From contig JAPOQK010000098.1 of the NCBI GenBank assembly GCA_026710795.1, positions 33,194 through 97,193 on the forward strand: DNA of 64,000 nt, given 5' to 3'. How positions within the stretch are numbered: the stretch's first letter is position 1; each line of letters starts with the position of its first letter. Source of the stretch: Candidatus Poribacteria bacterium. Lineage in GTDB: Bacteria; Poribacteria; WGA-4E; WGA-3G. The notes beneath the pieces were generated by a model, which saw only the letters and a list, made by a program, of their open reading frames with translations, was not told the DNA's origin and did no database searches. This document shows, piece after piece, positions 1 through 8,965 of the stretch. Both the position numbers and the translations under genes were made by a program.

Positions 1-202
1 GTTCGTGTGGAGAGGAAACAATAGAATAGGGACGTTGGACAATTTTTTCCCCAATTTCAAAACCAATAGTTGCGTATTGACCAGGGATAAATGGGAGTTC
101 TCGATCCACTTGGAATTTAAAAGCAGCTAAATCTTCAGAAAAATCTTCACGTTCAATGAGTTCACCAATACAATATCGCGATCTGGAACTTTTTCTTTGC
201 AT
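1..202 (-). CDS. Ferredoxin-NADP reductase-like protein, 5' part only (cut by window edge)
   Basis: The complement from base 202 gives an open frame of 67 codons running off the left edge. It contains PGQYATIGFEIG and then QRPYSIVSSPHE. The R-x-Y-S pattern is the FAD-binding signature of the ferredoxin-NADP+ reductase fold and is close to the RAYSYVNSP of Fpr-type enzymes. Such flavoenzymes move electrons between NADPH and ferredoxin or flavodoxin in the cytosol. The ATG at 200-202 is preceded by an AAGGAAGAG ribosome-binding site, so the start is secure. The NADP-binding half lies outside the window, so another member of the oxidoreductase fold cannot be excluded. It diverges from the WD40 gene that follows. 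Confidence 0.72.
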   Translation of the reverse strand, partial: MQRKSSRSRYCIGELIEREDFSEDLAAFKFQVDRELPFIPGQYATIGFEIGEKIVQRPYSIVSSPHE

Positions 203-385
203 AATCTCTTCCTTAATAATAAAAATTGTCGGTTTGGTTACCTACAATATATTATACTTGATACCAGAATCCATATCAATAACTTTTTCAAATAGTCTTG
301 TTTGTTGAAGTGTCATCTGATATACTCAGAAGTAGAATATGAATCTCTGTCAATTGTATACCACAATGAAACAAGGAAAACCATT

Positions 386-2368
386 ATGATAAAATCGTAT
401 GTAGTAAAAATATTGGTCATACTTCTGTTGAATGCAATCAACGTTGTGGGGTTTACTCAGGACTACACTCAATGGAATTTACCCGAAGGTGCCAAAATAC
501 GATTGGGAAAAGGAAGGATAAATGATGTTAAATTTGCACCGAATGGATCCAAACTGGCAGTTGCAACTGATATTGGGATATGGATTTATGATGCTCAAAC
601 TGGGAAAGAAATTACACGTTTAAAAGTACAATCACATGGGGGACACAGATCAAACACTATTACATTCTCTCCAGATAGCATAACACTTGCAGTTGGCAAT
701 CGGATCCTCGGTGGTAGTGTTGAATTATGGGATACTAACACTGGTGAACGTATCACCGTCTTGAAACAGAATGTAGGCAGCATAAAAGCTTTAGTTTTTG
801 CTCCAGATGGCAGAATACTTACATGTGCCAGTTTGTTAGGAAAAGTTGAATACCACATGTGGGAAGTTGCTTCTGGACGTGAGATGTTACACTTCATTGC
901 ACCTCAAGAGTCTCTTCTCAACGTGTTGACACTTTCTCCAGACACACAAACTGTTGTAAGTGCTGAGAGAGACAAGGTTATATTATGGGATACATTCACT
1001 GGAGAACTTAAACATACGTTGAAATTTAGTACATCCCGGACTTTAGCGTTTTCAGTAGATAGCAAAACGATTGTCGGTGGCGAAACGACACTTCGCTCAT
1101 GGGATACTGAGTCAGGAAATGAATTACCTGGATTCAAGGGACATACTCGCGCTGTTGAAAGAATCACCTTTTCGCCAGATGGCAAAACGTTTGCTAGTGG
1201 AGATACAGGAGGTAATATCATATTATGGGATTTTGATTTTTCCAATCAGGAAATAGATGACGTAGCTGACGGTGACAGGAAACTGACATCGCCAAAACAT
1301 TTACGTTCTCTAACCGATTCTAAGGACATAAAGAAGGAAAAGAAAAATAAACAGATAGACCGCACTCTAACGAGACATATACTTCCCATTAAAGGTTTAG
1401 ACTTTACAGCAGATAGTGAAATGCTTGCAAGTGGTAGTGATGATGGAACACTAAAAGTATGGAATGTTGACACTGGCAAAGAATTGTTAACTATTCATGG
1501 TCATACAGGTTCAGTCAAGGCGTTAAAGATGTCCGAGGATGGTAAAATGCTGTATTCTTGTTCATCTGATGGCGTAATAAGGATGTGGAATTTTGAGAAG
1601 AATACCGAACAACTCGTACATACAAAACAACCTTGGTATGCTTTTGCATCAGCATTCTCCAACGATGGGAAGATTGTTGCAACTGGATGTTGGGGTGAAG
1701 TTAGATTATGGGATTTAGAAAAACAGAGCTTCTATGATCTCATGGAAAAAGACGGCAATTTTGTTGTGGCATTGGAATTCTCACCCGATGATACAATTGT
1801 TGCAAGTGGTCATTGGAATGGAAAAGTCAGATTATGGGATGTTAAGAAACGTCAATTATACAAAGAACTTGATGGACATACTGAGGACGTCAATAATGTT
1901 GCATTTTCTCCAGATGGCAAGAAGTTTGCAAGTGGAAGTAAAGATGGTACAGCCTACTTATGGGATCTTGAGACAATGCAAGAAACTCATCTCCTTTTAG
2001 TACCAGAACGTGATGTTAAAACTTTAGCATTTTCTCCGGACAGCAGTATTCTCATCACTGTTCTTCGGGATGGCACAATGCAGATATGGGATACTGACAC
2101 ACACCAACACATAGCAGACTTTGCCAACACGAGAGGTGCTGCCAGTGCTATGAAATTCTCCCCTGACGGAAGAACTGTGGTCTGTGGACATGCTGGCGGT
2201 CTAATCCGAATTTGGGATGTGGATACAAGATCACTTCGTCAGGAATTCCGTACAGGTAATGCAGGATCGCAAACAAACTTTGAGTTTTCACCAGATGGTA
2301 AAGTTCTTGTTAGTGGTAGCTTTAACGGATCGATTCTCATCTGGGATTTAGAGAAAATCTTTGAGTAG
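386..2368 (+). CDS. Secreted WD40-repeat protein with 14 repeats (two beta-propellers)
   Basis: A 660-residue protein starting at ATG 386, which has AAGGAAAA just upstream; an upstream in-frame TTG at 302 adds 28 residues that do not look like protein and would bury the signal peptide. Residues 1-22 form a hydrophobic signal sequence (KSYVVKILVILLLNAIN...). Fourteen repeat ends of the LWD/IWD/VWN type can be counted, six before and eight after a lysine-rich linker at about residues 290-330, which fits two seven-bladed propellers. There is no catalytic domain, so it is probably an exported scaffold for protein-protein contacts. Its function and partners cannot be told from sequence. It stands alone, with minus-strand genes on both sides. 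Confidence 0.85.
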   Translation: MIKSYVVKILVILLLNAINVVGFTQDYTQWNLPEGAKIRLGKGRINDVKFAPNGSKLAVATDIGIWIYDAQTGKEITRLKVQSHGGHRSNTITFSPDSITLAVGNRILGGSVELWDTNTGERITVLKQNVGSIKALVFAPDGRILTCASLLGKVEYHMWEVASGREMLHFIAPQESLLNVLTLSPDTQTVVSAERDKVILWDTFTGELKHTLKFSTSRTLAFSVDSKTIVGGETTLRSWDTESGNELPGFKGHTRAVERITFSPDGKTFASGDTGGNIILWDFDFSNQEIDDVADGDRKLTSPKHLRSLTDSKDIKKEKKNKQIDRTLTRHILPIKGLDFTADSEMLASGSDDGTLKVWNVDTGKELLTIHGHTGSVKALKMSEDGKMLYSCSSDGVIRMWNFEKNTEQLVHTKQPWYAFASAFSNDGKIVATGCWGEVRLWDLEKQSFYDLMEKDGNFVVALEFSPDDTIVASGHWNGKVRLWDVKKRQLYKELDGHTEDVNNVAFSPDGKKFASGSKDGTAYLWDLETMQETHLLLVPERDVKTLAFSPDSSILITVLRDGTMQIWDTDTHQHIADFANTRGAASAMKFSPDGRTVVCGHAGGLIRIWDVDTRSLRQEFRTGNAGSQTNFEFSPDGKVLVSGSFNGSILIWDLEKIFE

Positions 2369-2455
2369 GTTTATTATCATAAGCAATCCATTTGTGATAA
2401 ATATGGTTTTGAAAAAAGAGTAACAGATGGTATAAAGATCCAGTTCTACGAGGCG

Positions 2456-3898
2456 TTATATTTGCATCTCAGCTAACTTTTTCTGCAGCCATTGACGCAT
2501 AGGTGCATTCCCCGGATCGCATACCTCAATGAAATGTCCCGGTAGCGGTTGTCCTATCAATGCCTCAATATCACGTCGTCGTTCTGAGACAACTTCAGGG
2601 TGATCGCTCGCAACGTTAGTTTTTTCTTCTGGATCGTTCCGTACATCAAAGAGTTGATCGCCTTTTTCATCTTTATAACCGACAGATGTGCAGAAATTCC
2701 AATGATAGTCGCGTACACTTACGCGTCCGACAGCATTACCTGTTGTAAATCCTGCCCAACCATTGATAATCCGTTCGCGGAGATATGCCTTCTTCTGTGT
2801 TACCAGTTGCCACATATCCTCACCATCTGTCCATCCACATGGAACACCAGCAAAATTCAATAAGGTTGGCATCAGATCGTGGTTTTGGACAAATGCTGAA
2901 ATGTCTTTATCATGAGGTCCATTCGGATGCCGTATCATCAAGTTTAGTTGCGTGTTGAAAGGATGGAGTTTATTTGCTCCTTTTCCAAAACTACCGTGAT
3001 CGCGCAGCTGCGTGCCGTGATCTGACATTACAACTATAAGCGTCTCATCACGAATGTTAAGTGCCTCAATCTTATCCAATACTGCACCGACCCATTTATC
3101 AACGAAAGTCACCTCCCCAAGATAGAGTGCCTCAATACGGTCGCGTTCCTCTTCAGAAGGTCCGCCACCTTCATTAGCACTACCTGGTGAGATGAAGTCT
3201 TTTCCTTCATAGTCAGGCATATAAATATCTGCATAAGACTTAGGTGGATCCCAAGGTTCATGTGGATCGAAACTATCTACCCATAAGAAGAATGGACCGA
3301 CGGTATGATTATCTTCAAGCCAATCTGCTGCAGAACGGAAGACACGTGCACAACTATAGTCATCATCCGATTTCCGATGGCGTTGGGATAACAAGTAGTT
3401 CACAAGTCCGGCATGTCGTTGCCAATTGATTGGTTCTCGGACATGATTGCGTAGTGTTTCCTCGATTAACCTCGGATCACCACTATGCCAGTTATCCGAT
3501 TCTTGTCCACGGATAAAGTCGAAATGCGCGAAACCACGTGAGAAATTCATTGTGGGTTTGAACATGTGGTATGTATCCGCAATGAGTGCAGTCAGATAAC
3601 CACGTTCCAAAAGCACTTCAGCAATGGTATCTTGTTCTGGTGGGATTTTATGCCAACCGGGTGCGTGATGCCAATGTCCACGTCTATCAAAGTTATATTT
3701 CCACGGAAAACTACGCATTCCAGTAAAGTTGCCGCGACGAATCTGAAGTGTCGGTTGTCCTTCTCCAAAGGCGTTTGTAAAGCGCACGCTTTCAGATGCA
3801 AATGCATCCAGATTAGGTGTCTGTACGTGGCTGAACTTCTTGCCTTCCCCAATGATGTCTGCTCTAAAAGTGTCTAAACATATACAAACAATATTCAT
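2456..3898 (-). CDS. Sulfatase-fold (alkaline phosphatase superfamily) hydrolase with Thr at the nucleophile position
   Basis: A 480-residue protein with the sulfatase layout: N-terminal metal site NIVCICLDTFRAD, a middle FLWVDSFDPHEPW segment, and SDHGTQLRDHG, which supplies the second metal ligands. The position that carries Cys in the C-x-P-S-R signature instead reads TLQIRRGNFTG, putting Thr50 at the nucleophile. Type I sulfatases need Cys or Ser there for conversion to formylglycine, whereas Thr serves as nucleophile in phosphodiesterases of the same superfamily. It may therefore cleave phosphate esters or be inactive as a sulfatase. There is no signal peptide. It follows pyrF by 4 nt, with its ribosome-binding site (AGAGGA) inside the pyrF C-terminus, so it probably belongs to the argH-pyrF transcript. 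Confidence 0.83.
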   Translation of the reverse strand: MNIVCICLDTFRADIIGEGKKFSHVQTPNLDAFASESVRFTNAFGEGQPTLQIRRGNFTGMRSFPWKYNFDRRGHWHHAPGWHKIPPEQDTIAEVLLERGYLTALIADTYHMFKPTMNFSRGFAHFDFIRGQESDNWHSGDPRLIEETLRNHVREPINWQRHAGLVNYLLSQRHRKSDDDYSCARVFRSAADWLEDNHTVGPFFLWVDSFDPHEPWDPPKSYADIYMPDYEGKDFISPGSANEGGGPSEEERDRIEALYLGEVTFVDKWVGAVLDKIEALNIRDETLIVVMSDHGTQLRDHGSFGKGANKLHPFNTQLNLMIRHPNGPHDKDISAFVQNHDLMPTLLNFAGVPCGWTDGEDMWQLVTQKKAYLRERIINGWAGFTTGNAVGRVSVRDYHWNFCTSVGYKDEKGDQLFDVRNDPEEKTNVASDHPEVVSERRRDIEALIGQPLPGHFIEVCDPGNAPMRQWLQKKLAEMQI

Positions 3899-3902
3899 AA
3901 AG

Positions 3903-4616
3903 TTACATTCCTCTCATTTCGTCCAGTATTTTTTCTGCAGCCTCCAATGGGTCTTCTGCTTCAATGATAGGTCTACCCACAACGATGAAATCTGCACCGC
4001 GATTTATTGCCTCCGCAGGCGTTGTAATACGACGTTGGTCTCCTGGATCTGCCCATTTTGGACGTATTCCTGGTGTGACTATAAGAAAGTTGTCACCACA
4101 TGCTTTACGTATCGGTTCTATTTCCAACGGTGATGCGACAACACCGTCTAATCCAGCTTCTTTTGTCAGTTTCGCCAAGTAAACGACCTGTTCTGAAAGT
4201 TGTCGTTCAGACCCGAAGTTTGACTGAAATCCCATCTCATCCATGCTTGTGAGGATTGTCACTCCAAGTAGGATAGGATTGGGTATTCTTGCTTTGTATG
4301 CAGCATCATCTGCCCTGGATCTCGCAGCCTGCATCATTTCTAATCCACCGGACGCATGCATGTTTATCATGTTCGCACCGTGTTTTGTCATTGTGCTAAC
4401 ATCGCGTGCCACCGTGTTGGGTATATCATGGAATTTTAGGTCAACAAAAGTATTATGTCCGTTCTGTTCGAACCATGGAAAAGCTTCCATACCAAGTGCA
4501 CTGAATGCTTGAAACCCCATCTTAAACCAACCGACTATATCCATAAGCGTTCCAGATAACCAGATAATCTCTTCATCATCATCTGTATCCAGAGCAACTA
4601 TCAATCTGTTGTCCAC
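3903..4616 (-). CDS. pyrF: Orotidine 5'-phosphate decarboxylase
   Basis: The protein decarboxylates OMP to UMP, the last step of de novo pyrimidine synthesis. The catalytic tetrad signature DLKFHDIPNTV is at residues 59-69, the strand-1 motif IVALD is near the N-terminus, and VTPGIRPKWADPGDQ and DFIVVGRPI supply the phosphate-binding loops. The length is 237 residues from GTG 4616, normal for the family. I prefer this GTG because GGAG at 4626-4629 sits 9 nt ahead of it; a TTG at 4631 would overlap argH and has no ribosome-binding site. It follows argH by 4 nt and precedes the sulfatase-like gene by 4 nt, indicating one transcript. Confidence 0.93.
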   Translation of the reverse strand: MDNRLIVALDTDDDEEIIWLSGTLMDIVGWFKMGFQAFSALGMEAFPWFEQNGHNTFVDLKFHDIPNTVARDVSTMTKHGANMINMHASGGLEMMQAARSRADDAAYKARIPNPILLGVTILTSMDEMGFQSNFGSERQLSEQVVYLAKLTKEAGLDGVVASPLEIEPIRKACGDNFLIVTPGIRPKWADPGDQRRITTPAEAINRGADFIVVGRPIIEAEDPLEAAEKILDEMRGM

Positions 4617-4620
4617 TACT

Positions 4621-6135
4621 TTATTCTCCAACTGAAGGTTCAGCTGAACCTTTCAAAACATTTTTAACTATTCGTTGTGATTCTTTATAAGCATCATCAA
4701 TTTTTGTCTGACAGGAAGACACATGCATTGCCATTTCATTCAGTTGTTGTTCAAAATTATCTATCATACGGGAAACTTCTGTAGGCGATGTGCCACCGAG
4801 ACTCTGGTTATTTTGAATTGCCAATTCCGCGTCCAGAATCTGTTTCAGTTGTGCAATCGGTATGTCCATATCTTTTTGTTTCAAGAGATTATGTGTTAAC
4901 TCCAAATCAGTGAACGTCCTTTCATTTTCAACCAGTTCTCCGACAAGCCAACCTACAATTTCATGACTTTCACGAAAACTGATTTGATGTTTCTTGACAA
5001 GATAATTCGCTAATTCTGTTGCTGTAGCAAAATTCGCATTAACCAATTCAGACATCCGTTCAGTCTTGAATTCTGTCGTCTTGAGCAGATTAGGTAAAAT
5101 ACCGAGACAGGACTTGACAATATCAAACGCTTCCCATAAAGGCGGTTTATCTTCCTGAAAATCTCGGTTGTACCCCATAGGCAAACCCTTGAGATTGGTT
5201 AGCAGATCTATTAAAGCACCGTAGACACGTCCAGTTCTACCACGCGTAAGTTCTGCTATGTCAGGATTCTTTTTTTGTGGCATGATTGAACTTCCCGAAC
5301 TATATGCATCGTCAAGTACTGCAATTCCGTATTCATAAGATGTCCAATAAATTATCTCTTCGCTTAGTCTTGATAGATTTGCCATCACGAGTGACAACGC
5401 AAAGAGGGTTTCAGCAATAAAATCTCGACTACTGATAACATCAAGCGCATGTTCATGTGGAGAATCGAAGCCAAGCAGTTTTGTTGTTAGGTTGCGGTCA
5501 ATTGGGAATGTTGTACCAGCCAGTGCACATGCACCAAGTGGATTCGTATTAGCAAGTTCGTAAGCAGATTGAAGTCGCTTTTGGTCACGCAAAAACATAC
5601 TGACATAAGCAGTTGCCCAGAATCCAAGACTAATCGGTTGTGCATGCTGTGTATGTGTGTATCCAGGCATGACGGTGTCAACATGGTCTTTGGCAATGGT
5701 TAGGAAAGCATCGCATAACGTTGAAATGCCGCGTTGGATAGTTAGTATCTCATCTCGTATATAGAGACGCGCATCAACGAGTACCTGATCGTTTCGAGAC
5801 CGAGCAGTATGTAGTTTGCCTCCTAATTCAATTCCAACGTTATCTATGAGATAGGACTCTACGTTCATGTGAACGTCTTCTTTATTCGGGTCAAGGGTGA
5901 AGGTGCCGTTTTGATAATCTTCCTCAGCCTTACAGAGCCAACGTAGTATCTCTTGCAAATCAGTATCAGAGATAATCTCTTGCTGAGCAAGCATTATTGC
6001 ATGTGCTTTACTTCCCCAGATATCGTATACGATGAGGCGTGTATCTGCTTCAATTGAATGTGTGAAGGCAACGGATTCTGAGGTGAGGTTTGTGCTAAAA
6101 CGTCCACCCCAAAGGGTTTTTTTTGGGTTTCCCAT
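4621..6135 (-). CDS. argH: Argininosuccinate lyase
   Basis: A 504-residue fumarase/aspartase-superfamily lyase that splits argininosuccinate into arginine and fumarate, the last step of arginine synthesis. The three family blocks are visible: HTARSRNDQ at 109-117, GYTHTQHAQP at 158-167 with the catalytic His, and the signature GSSIMPQKKNPD at 281-292 with the catalytic Ser. The C-terminal part (SLGGTSPTEVSRMI) is also typical. The length is about 40 residues above the common 460, mostly a C-terminal tail. The ATG at 6135 lacks a strong ribosome-binding site. It is the first gene of the argH-pyrF-sulfatase-like run; no other arginine genes are near. Confidence 0.96.
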   Translation of the reverse strand: MGNPKKTLWGGRFSTNLTSESVAFTHSIEADTRLIVYDIWGSKAHAIMLAQQEIISDTDLQEILRWLCKAEEDYQNGTFTLDPNKEDVHMNVESYLIDNVGIELGGKLHTARSRNDQVLVDARLYIRDEILTIQRGISTLCDAFLTIAKDHVDTVMPGYTHTQHAQPISLGFWATAYVSMFLRDQKRLQSAYELANTNPLGACALAGTTFPIDRNLTTKLLGFDSPHEHALDVISSRDFIAETLFALSLVMANLSRLSEEIIYWTSYEYGIAVLDDAYSSGSSIMPQKKNPDIAELTRGRTGRVYGALIDLLTNLKGLPMGYNRDFQEDKPPLWEAFDIVKSCLGILPNLLKTTEFKTERMSELVNANFATATELANYLVKKHQISFRESHEIVGWLVGELVENERTFTDLELTHNLLKQKDMDIPIAQLKQILDAELAIQNNQSLGGTSPTEVSRMIDNFEQQLNEMAMHVSSCQTKIDDAYKESQRIVKNVLKGSAEPSVGE

Positions 6136-6195
6136 ATTATGATATATTCTATGATGACTAATTTCATACCAAATTGTTGTATGGATTAATAACAG

Positions 6196-6612
6196 TTATG
6201 ACCATGGATCAATAAGTTCAACTCCAACATTTTCAAAATCAGGCACGTTTCGAGTTGCAATGGATGCTTCTTGGGAACAGGCAATTGCAGCGATCTGACA
6301 ATCGGCATGGCTTATCGGTCTCCCAAGTGCGTGTCTCTGAGCATAAATTTCAGCATAATATTTTGCTGCATTACTATCAAAATTAAGGATGCGATTTTCA
6401 AATAACACAGTAAACACGTGATTTGCAGACACCGCAAGACCGTTCTTTCTCTTTCCATTTGGTAAGAGTGCGATACCAGTCAAAATTTCTGCTTCGGTGA
6501 TAGTTGTCACGAACAAGTTACCTGTAGGCTGGGTATCAAACCAAGTCAAAACCGTCTGTTGTGGTTTGTCCAGCATGAGTTCTGAGATTACATTGGTGTC
6601 AAGAACAATCAT
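6196..6612 (-). CDS. PIN-domain toxin, VapC/FitB type
   Basis: A 138-residue PIN-domain ribonuclease, presumably the toxin of a type II toxin-antitoxin pair. The Mg2+-binding acidic residues are in place: Asp5 in IVLDTNVISEL, Glu40/Glu42 in TITEAEILTG and Asp104 in SHADCQIAA. The pattern of LPNGKRKNGLA and ALGRPISHADCQIAAIA is that of FitB-like PIN proteins. It begins 12 nt after the stop of the upstream antitoxin-like gene, the usual antitoxin-first order. Family knowledge suggests it cleaves RNA such as tRNA when free of its antitoxin; the exact target is unknown. Confidence 0.88.
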   Translation of the reverse strand: MIVLDTNVISELMLDKPQQTVLTWFDTQPTGNLFVTTITEAEILTGIALLPNGKRKNGLAVSANHVFTVLFENRILNFDSNAAKYYAEIYAQRHALGRPISHADCQIAAIACSQEASIATRNVPDFENVGVELIDPWS

Positions 6613-6623
6613 AGTTAATCTTT

Positions 6624-6872
6624 TTAGTCAAACCGCGGTAATTCTCGCATTGGTTCACGTGGAGGTATGTCAAGCTCCACTCCACCGAAAGGTTTGAATA
6701 TTGTGTGGATAACTGTTCCGAGACCATACTGTGGAATTTCTTCACTTTTCAAAGAATTTCGCACTTCCTGATCTTGTAGACAAGAAAGATAGTCTAATGC
6801 CTCTATAAGTTTTTCATTGGATAGTTGTCCAATTAAAATATTTGCTTGTTTTTGTAAGTCTATTTTTCTCAT
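6624..6872 (-). CDS. Antitoxin-like protein paired with the PIN toxin
   Basis: An 82-residue protein directly upstream of the PIN gene. I take ATG 6872 as start because AGGAGG lies 8 nt ahead of it; a TTG six bases further upstream is too close to that site. The C-terminus, FGGVELDIPPREPMRE followed by LPRFD, is the toxin-wrapping tail seen in FitA/VapB antitoxins of PIN toxins. The N-terminus (LIGQLSNEKLIEALDYLSCLQDQE) is helical and resembles small antitoxins with an ALDYL segment rather than a clear ribbon-helix-helix, so how it binds DNA is uncertain. By analogy it neutralises the toxin and represses the operon. Confidence 0.75.
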   Translation of the reverse strand: MRKIDLQKQANILIGQLSNEKLIEALDYLSCLQDQEVRNSLKSEEIPQYGLGTVIHTIFKPFGGVELDIPPREPMRELPRFD

Positions 6873-6908
6873 TATCAAACCCTCCTATTGGAAATAACCC
6901 AATATTTT

Positions 6909-7763
6909 CTACGCGACTTGTGGAGGTCGGCGCGGAGCATTTGGTTGAATAATCCTACGTTGGTCAGGAGTCAGTCTTGCCAACAATGCATCTGAATGTG
7001 GATAATCAAAACGTTCACGAACATATTTTGGTGAATATCGGTAGACAATGGATCTTCGATAACCTGGATTGGTTCGTTCTGCCGAACCGTGCGTGATTGC
7101 ATCTGTGAACATAACCACATCTCCCGCTTTAAGATGTACCTCCTGCGTTGCAAATGCTGACCCCGCTGGTTTGCCAGTGTAACCATCGTAGACTATACCT
7201 TTACCATCATGTTTCAAACGCGGGTGAATCTCAGAGCATTTATGACTTCCCGGTATGAGTACAGGTGCCCCATCTCCTGGACCGATGTCGTTAATTGCCA
7301 TCAAAACATTTATCTGACCTACAAGCCATTCTCCAGTATTTATTTGACGGAAGGTTAGATAACTCAACGGAACATGTCCACCGCAGTGGATGTGGATAAA
7401 ACCACCTGGACCACGAACATTCAAAAAATTCTCATGGATAGAGAGTCCATTTACCTCATGGACATATTTCCGAATCATATTTATCCATGCCGGATAGTCA
7501 ATTAACTTTTCAAATACCTCACCACCCTCAATGATATTCTGGAAATTGACACCATTTTCTATATTATAGGTATGTGTTTCAATATTGCCAATCCAACGAG
7601 GAATCCGTCTATCACCCGTATTAGACTCCCACGGTTGATCAACATAAGACCAATGGTTATCAATCCATTCGTTAATTTGATTCAGATCTTCATCCGAAAT
7701 TGCATTCTCTATAATCAGATATCCTTGTAGGTCAAATAGGTAATCAAGTTGTTCTTGATCCAT
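6909..7763 (-). CDS. Phytanoyl-CoA dioxygenase (PhyH) family protein, variant metal site
   Basis: A 284-residue protein of the PhyH family of Fe(II)/2-oxoglutarate oxygenases. The family core is visible in GQINVLMAINDIGPGDGAPV and IPGSHK, and the distal His and Arg are in DAITHGSAERTNPGYRRSI. At the proximal metal position, where most members have H-x-D, the sequence is HIHCGGH (residues 124-130), with no Asp. I recall a planctomycete/Poribacteria subfamily with H-x-G-G-H here. The substrate is unknown. The start has an AGGAGAG site 7 nt upstream. It lies between the toxin-antitoxin pair and the ThuA-like gene on the same strand, but 90 nt separate it from the latter. Confidence 0.85.
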   Translation of the reverse strand: MDQEQLDYLFDLQGYLIIENAISDEDLNQINEWIDNHWSYVDQPWESNTGDRRIPRWIGNIETHTYNIENGVNFQNIIEGGEVFEKLIDYPAWINMIRKYVHEVNGLSIHENFLNVRGPGGFIHIHCGGHVPLSYLTFRQINTGEWLVGQINVLMAINDIGPGDGAPVLIPGSHKCSEIHPRLKHDGKGIVYDGYTGKPAGSAFATQEVHLKAGDVVMFTDAITHGSAERTNPGYRRSIVYRYSPKYVRERFDYPHSDALLARLTPDQRRIIQPNAPRRPPQVA

Positions 7764-7853
7764 GCTTCTCTCCTGGTTTATTCCATAGTTGATGCGAGAA
7801 CTGTCCTCATCTCATCTGAGTTGCCATCACATATAGAATAACCCAATTTTATA

Positions 7854-8657
7854 TTACAGATAGGCATTTAAATCTGCTTCTGAAGGTGTTGGTGTTGAAA
7901 GACCATCTTCAGGAATTTCTACTTTTGCTGTCCAAGCAATTGCGTTGAGAATAAACCTTCTAAGATTGTCGTCTCCCCAATTCTTATGGTAATGTCCACC
8001 AGTAAATCCGAATCCGCGCCCACCATCCTGTCGTTCTTTACACCAACCGAGATGTTGTGGTTCACCATTTGCCACAGATGCACGAACATGGGGATTGCCA
8101 CTATGTGGTCCGTCAGGTCTCTTGAGTGTAGACTCCGGGGCGACTGCACTCAACACAGGTACTACATCTTGCATATTATTAGGAAATCGCATGTGGTAAT
8201 ACCATTCGTCATCTAATGAAAACGGTACCATTCCGCGTGTCACAGGATGTTCCGGAAAACCGGTAAATTCTGCTGTCCAATGTGGGTTTACTGAGAGATG
8301 TGTTTCAAAATAACCACCAATCCATTCCAAGAAACGATCACCCGGTTCTCCTTTAGGTACTTCAACTGCATAGTGAAGCATGGCAATTCCAATACCTTGT
8401 GCAGCGAATTTTGAAATCTGTTCAAGATGCGGAATGCACAAATGACCTCCACCACCATCGGAATACACTATAATAGCATCTGTATTTTCAAAAAGGGACG
8501 GGTCTGAGGGCCATCCTTTACTTACAACCGCATCCATGTTTTCTACTGCATCATTCAATTGGTCAGCCAAGAAAGAACACCCTCCAGGATGTTCATGAGA
8601 GCCGCTTCCATGACTTGCCCCACCAGCAACGAACACAATTCTTGTTTTTGTTGACAT
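7854..8657 (-). CDS. ThuA-like protein (trehalose utilisation family)
   Basis: A 267-residue protein with the class I glutamine amidotransferase-like ThuA fold. Recognisable blocks are RIVFVAGGASHGSGSHEH at the N-terminus, DAIIVYSDGGGGH, GIGIAMLHYAVEVP and WTAEFTGFPEHPVTRGM. ThuA proteins are linked to uptake or oxidation of disaccharides such as trehalose, but most members in this kind of genome are of unknown substrate. There is no signal peptide. A good AAGGAGAA site precedes the ATG. The gene has a long (about 900 bp) gene-free region upstream that carries a dispersed repeat about 300 bp from the start. Confidence 0.85.
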   Translation of the reverse strand: MSTKTRIVFVAGGASHGSGSHEHPGGCSFLADQLNDAVENMDAVVSKGWPSDPSLFENTDAIIVYSDGGGGHLCIPHLEQISKFAAQGIGIAMLHYAVEVPKGEPGDRFLEWIGGYFETHLSVNPHWTAEFTGFPEHPVTRGMVPFSLDDEWYYHMRFPNNMQDVVPVLSAVAPESTLKRPDGPHSGNPHVRASVANGEPQHLGWCKERQDGGRGFGFTGGHYHKNWGDDNLRRFILNAIAWTAKVEIPEDGLSTPTPSEADLNAYL

Positions 8658-8928
8658 ATATTCTCCTTATCTGTTATTGTTGATGTTATACTATACCTAT
8701 AGTTAGATTTTTACAATTCTCAACACACACCAAACTGTCTACATCATGACCATTATTTTACTTGTTAAATTTACCATTGTCAATCTTTTATTTATAGTGA
8801 GTAGTTGAGTGTGTCAAGTCTTTTGCATGTGATTCTGAGACAAGAAAATCAAATTATATGTTGACGCCCTCTGTAATTCATTTCTTTGTAGATAGTAGTT
8901 GAATTTAGAAGTTTCCAATCCTTAACTC

Positions 8929-8965
8929 ATTAATTGTGACTTTTAGCATATTAATTGTGACTTTT
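8929..8965. repeat. 16-bp direct repeat, two copies
   Basis: The sequence ATTAATTGTGACTTTT occurs at 8929-8944 and again at 8950-8965, a period of 21 bp, i.e. two helical turns. Each copy ends in GTGAC, the half-site that also builds the adjacent dispersed repeat. Two copies on the same helix face would suit a regulator, but no regulator is known. Confidence 0.8.

Noticed and set aside
8929..8965. Possible start of a CRISPR array
   Set aside because: Only two copies of a 16-bp repeat with a 5-bp gap; no spacer-sized intervals and no cas genes in the window.
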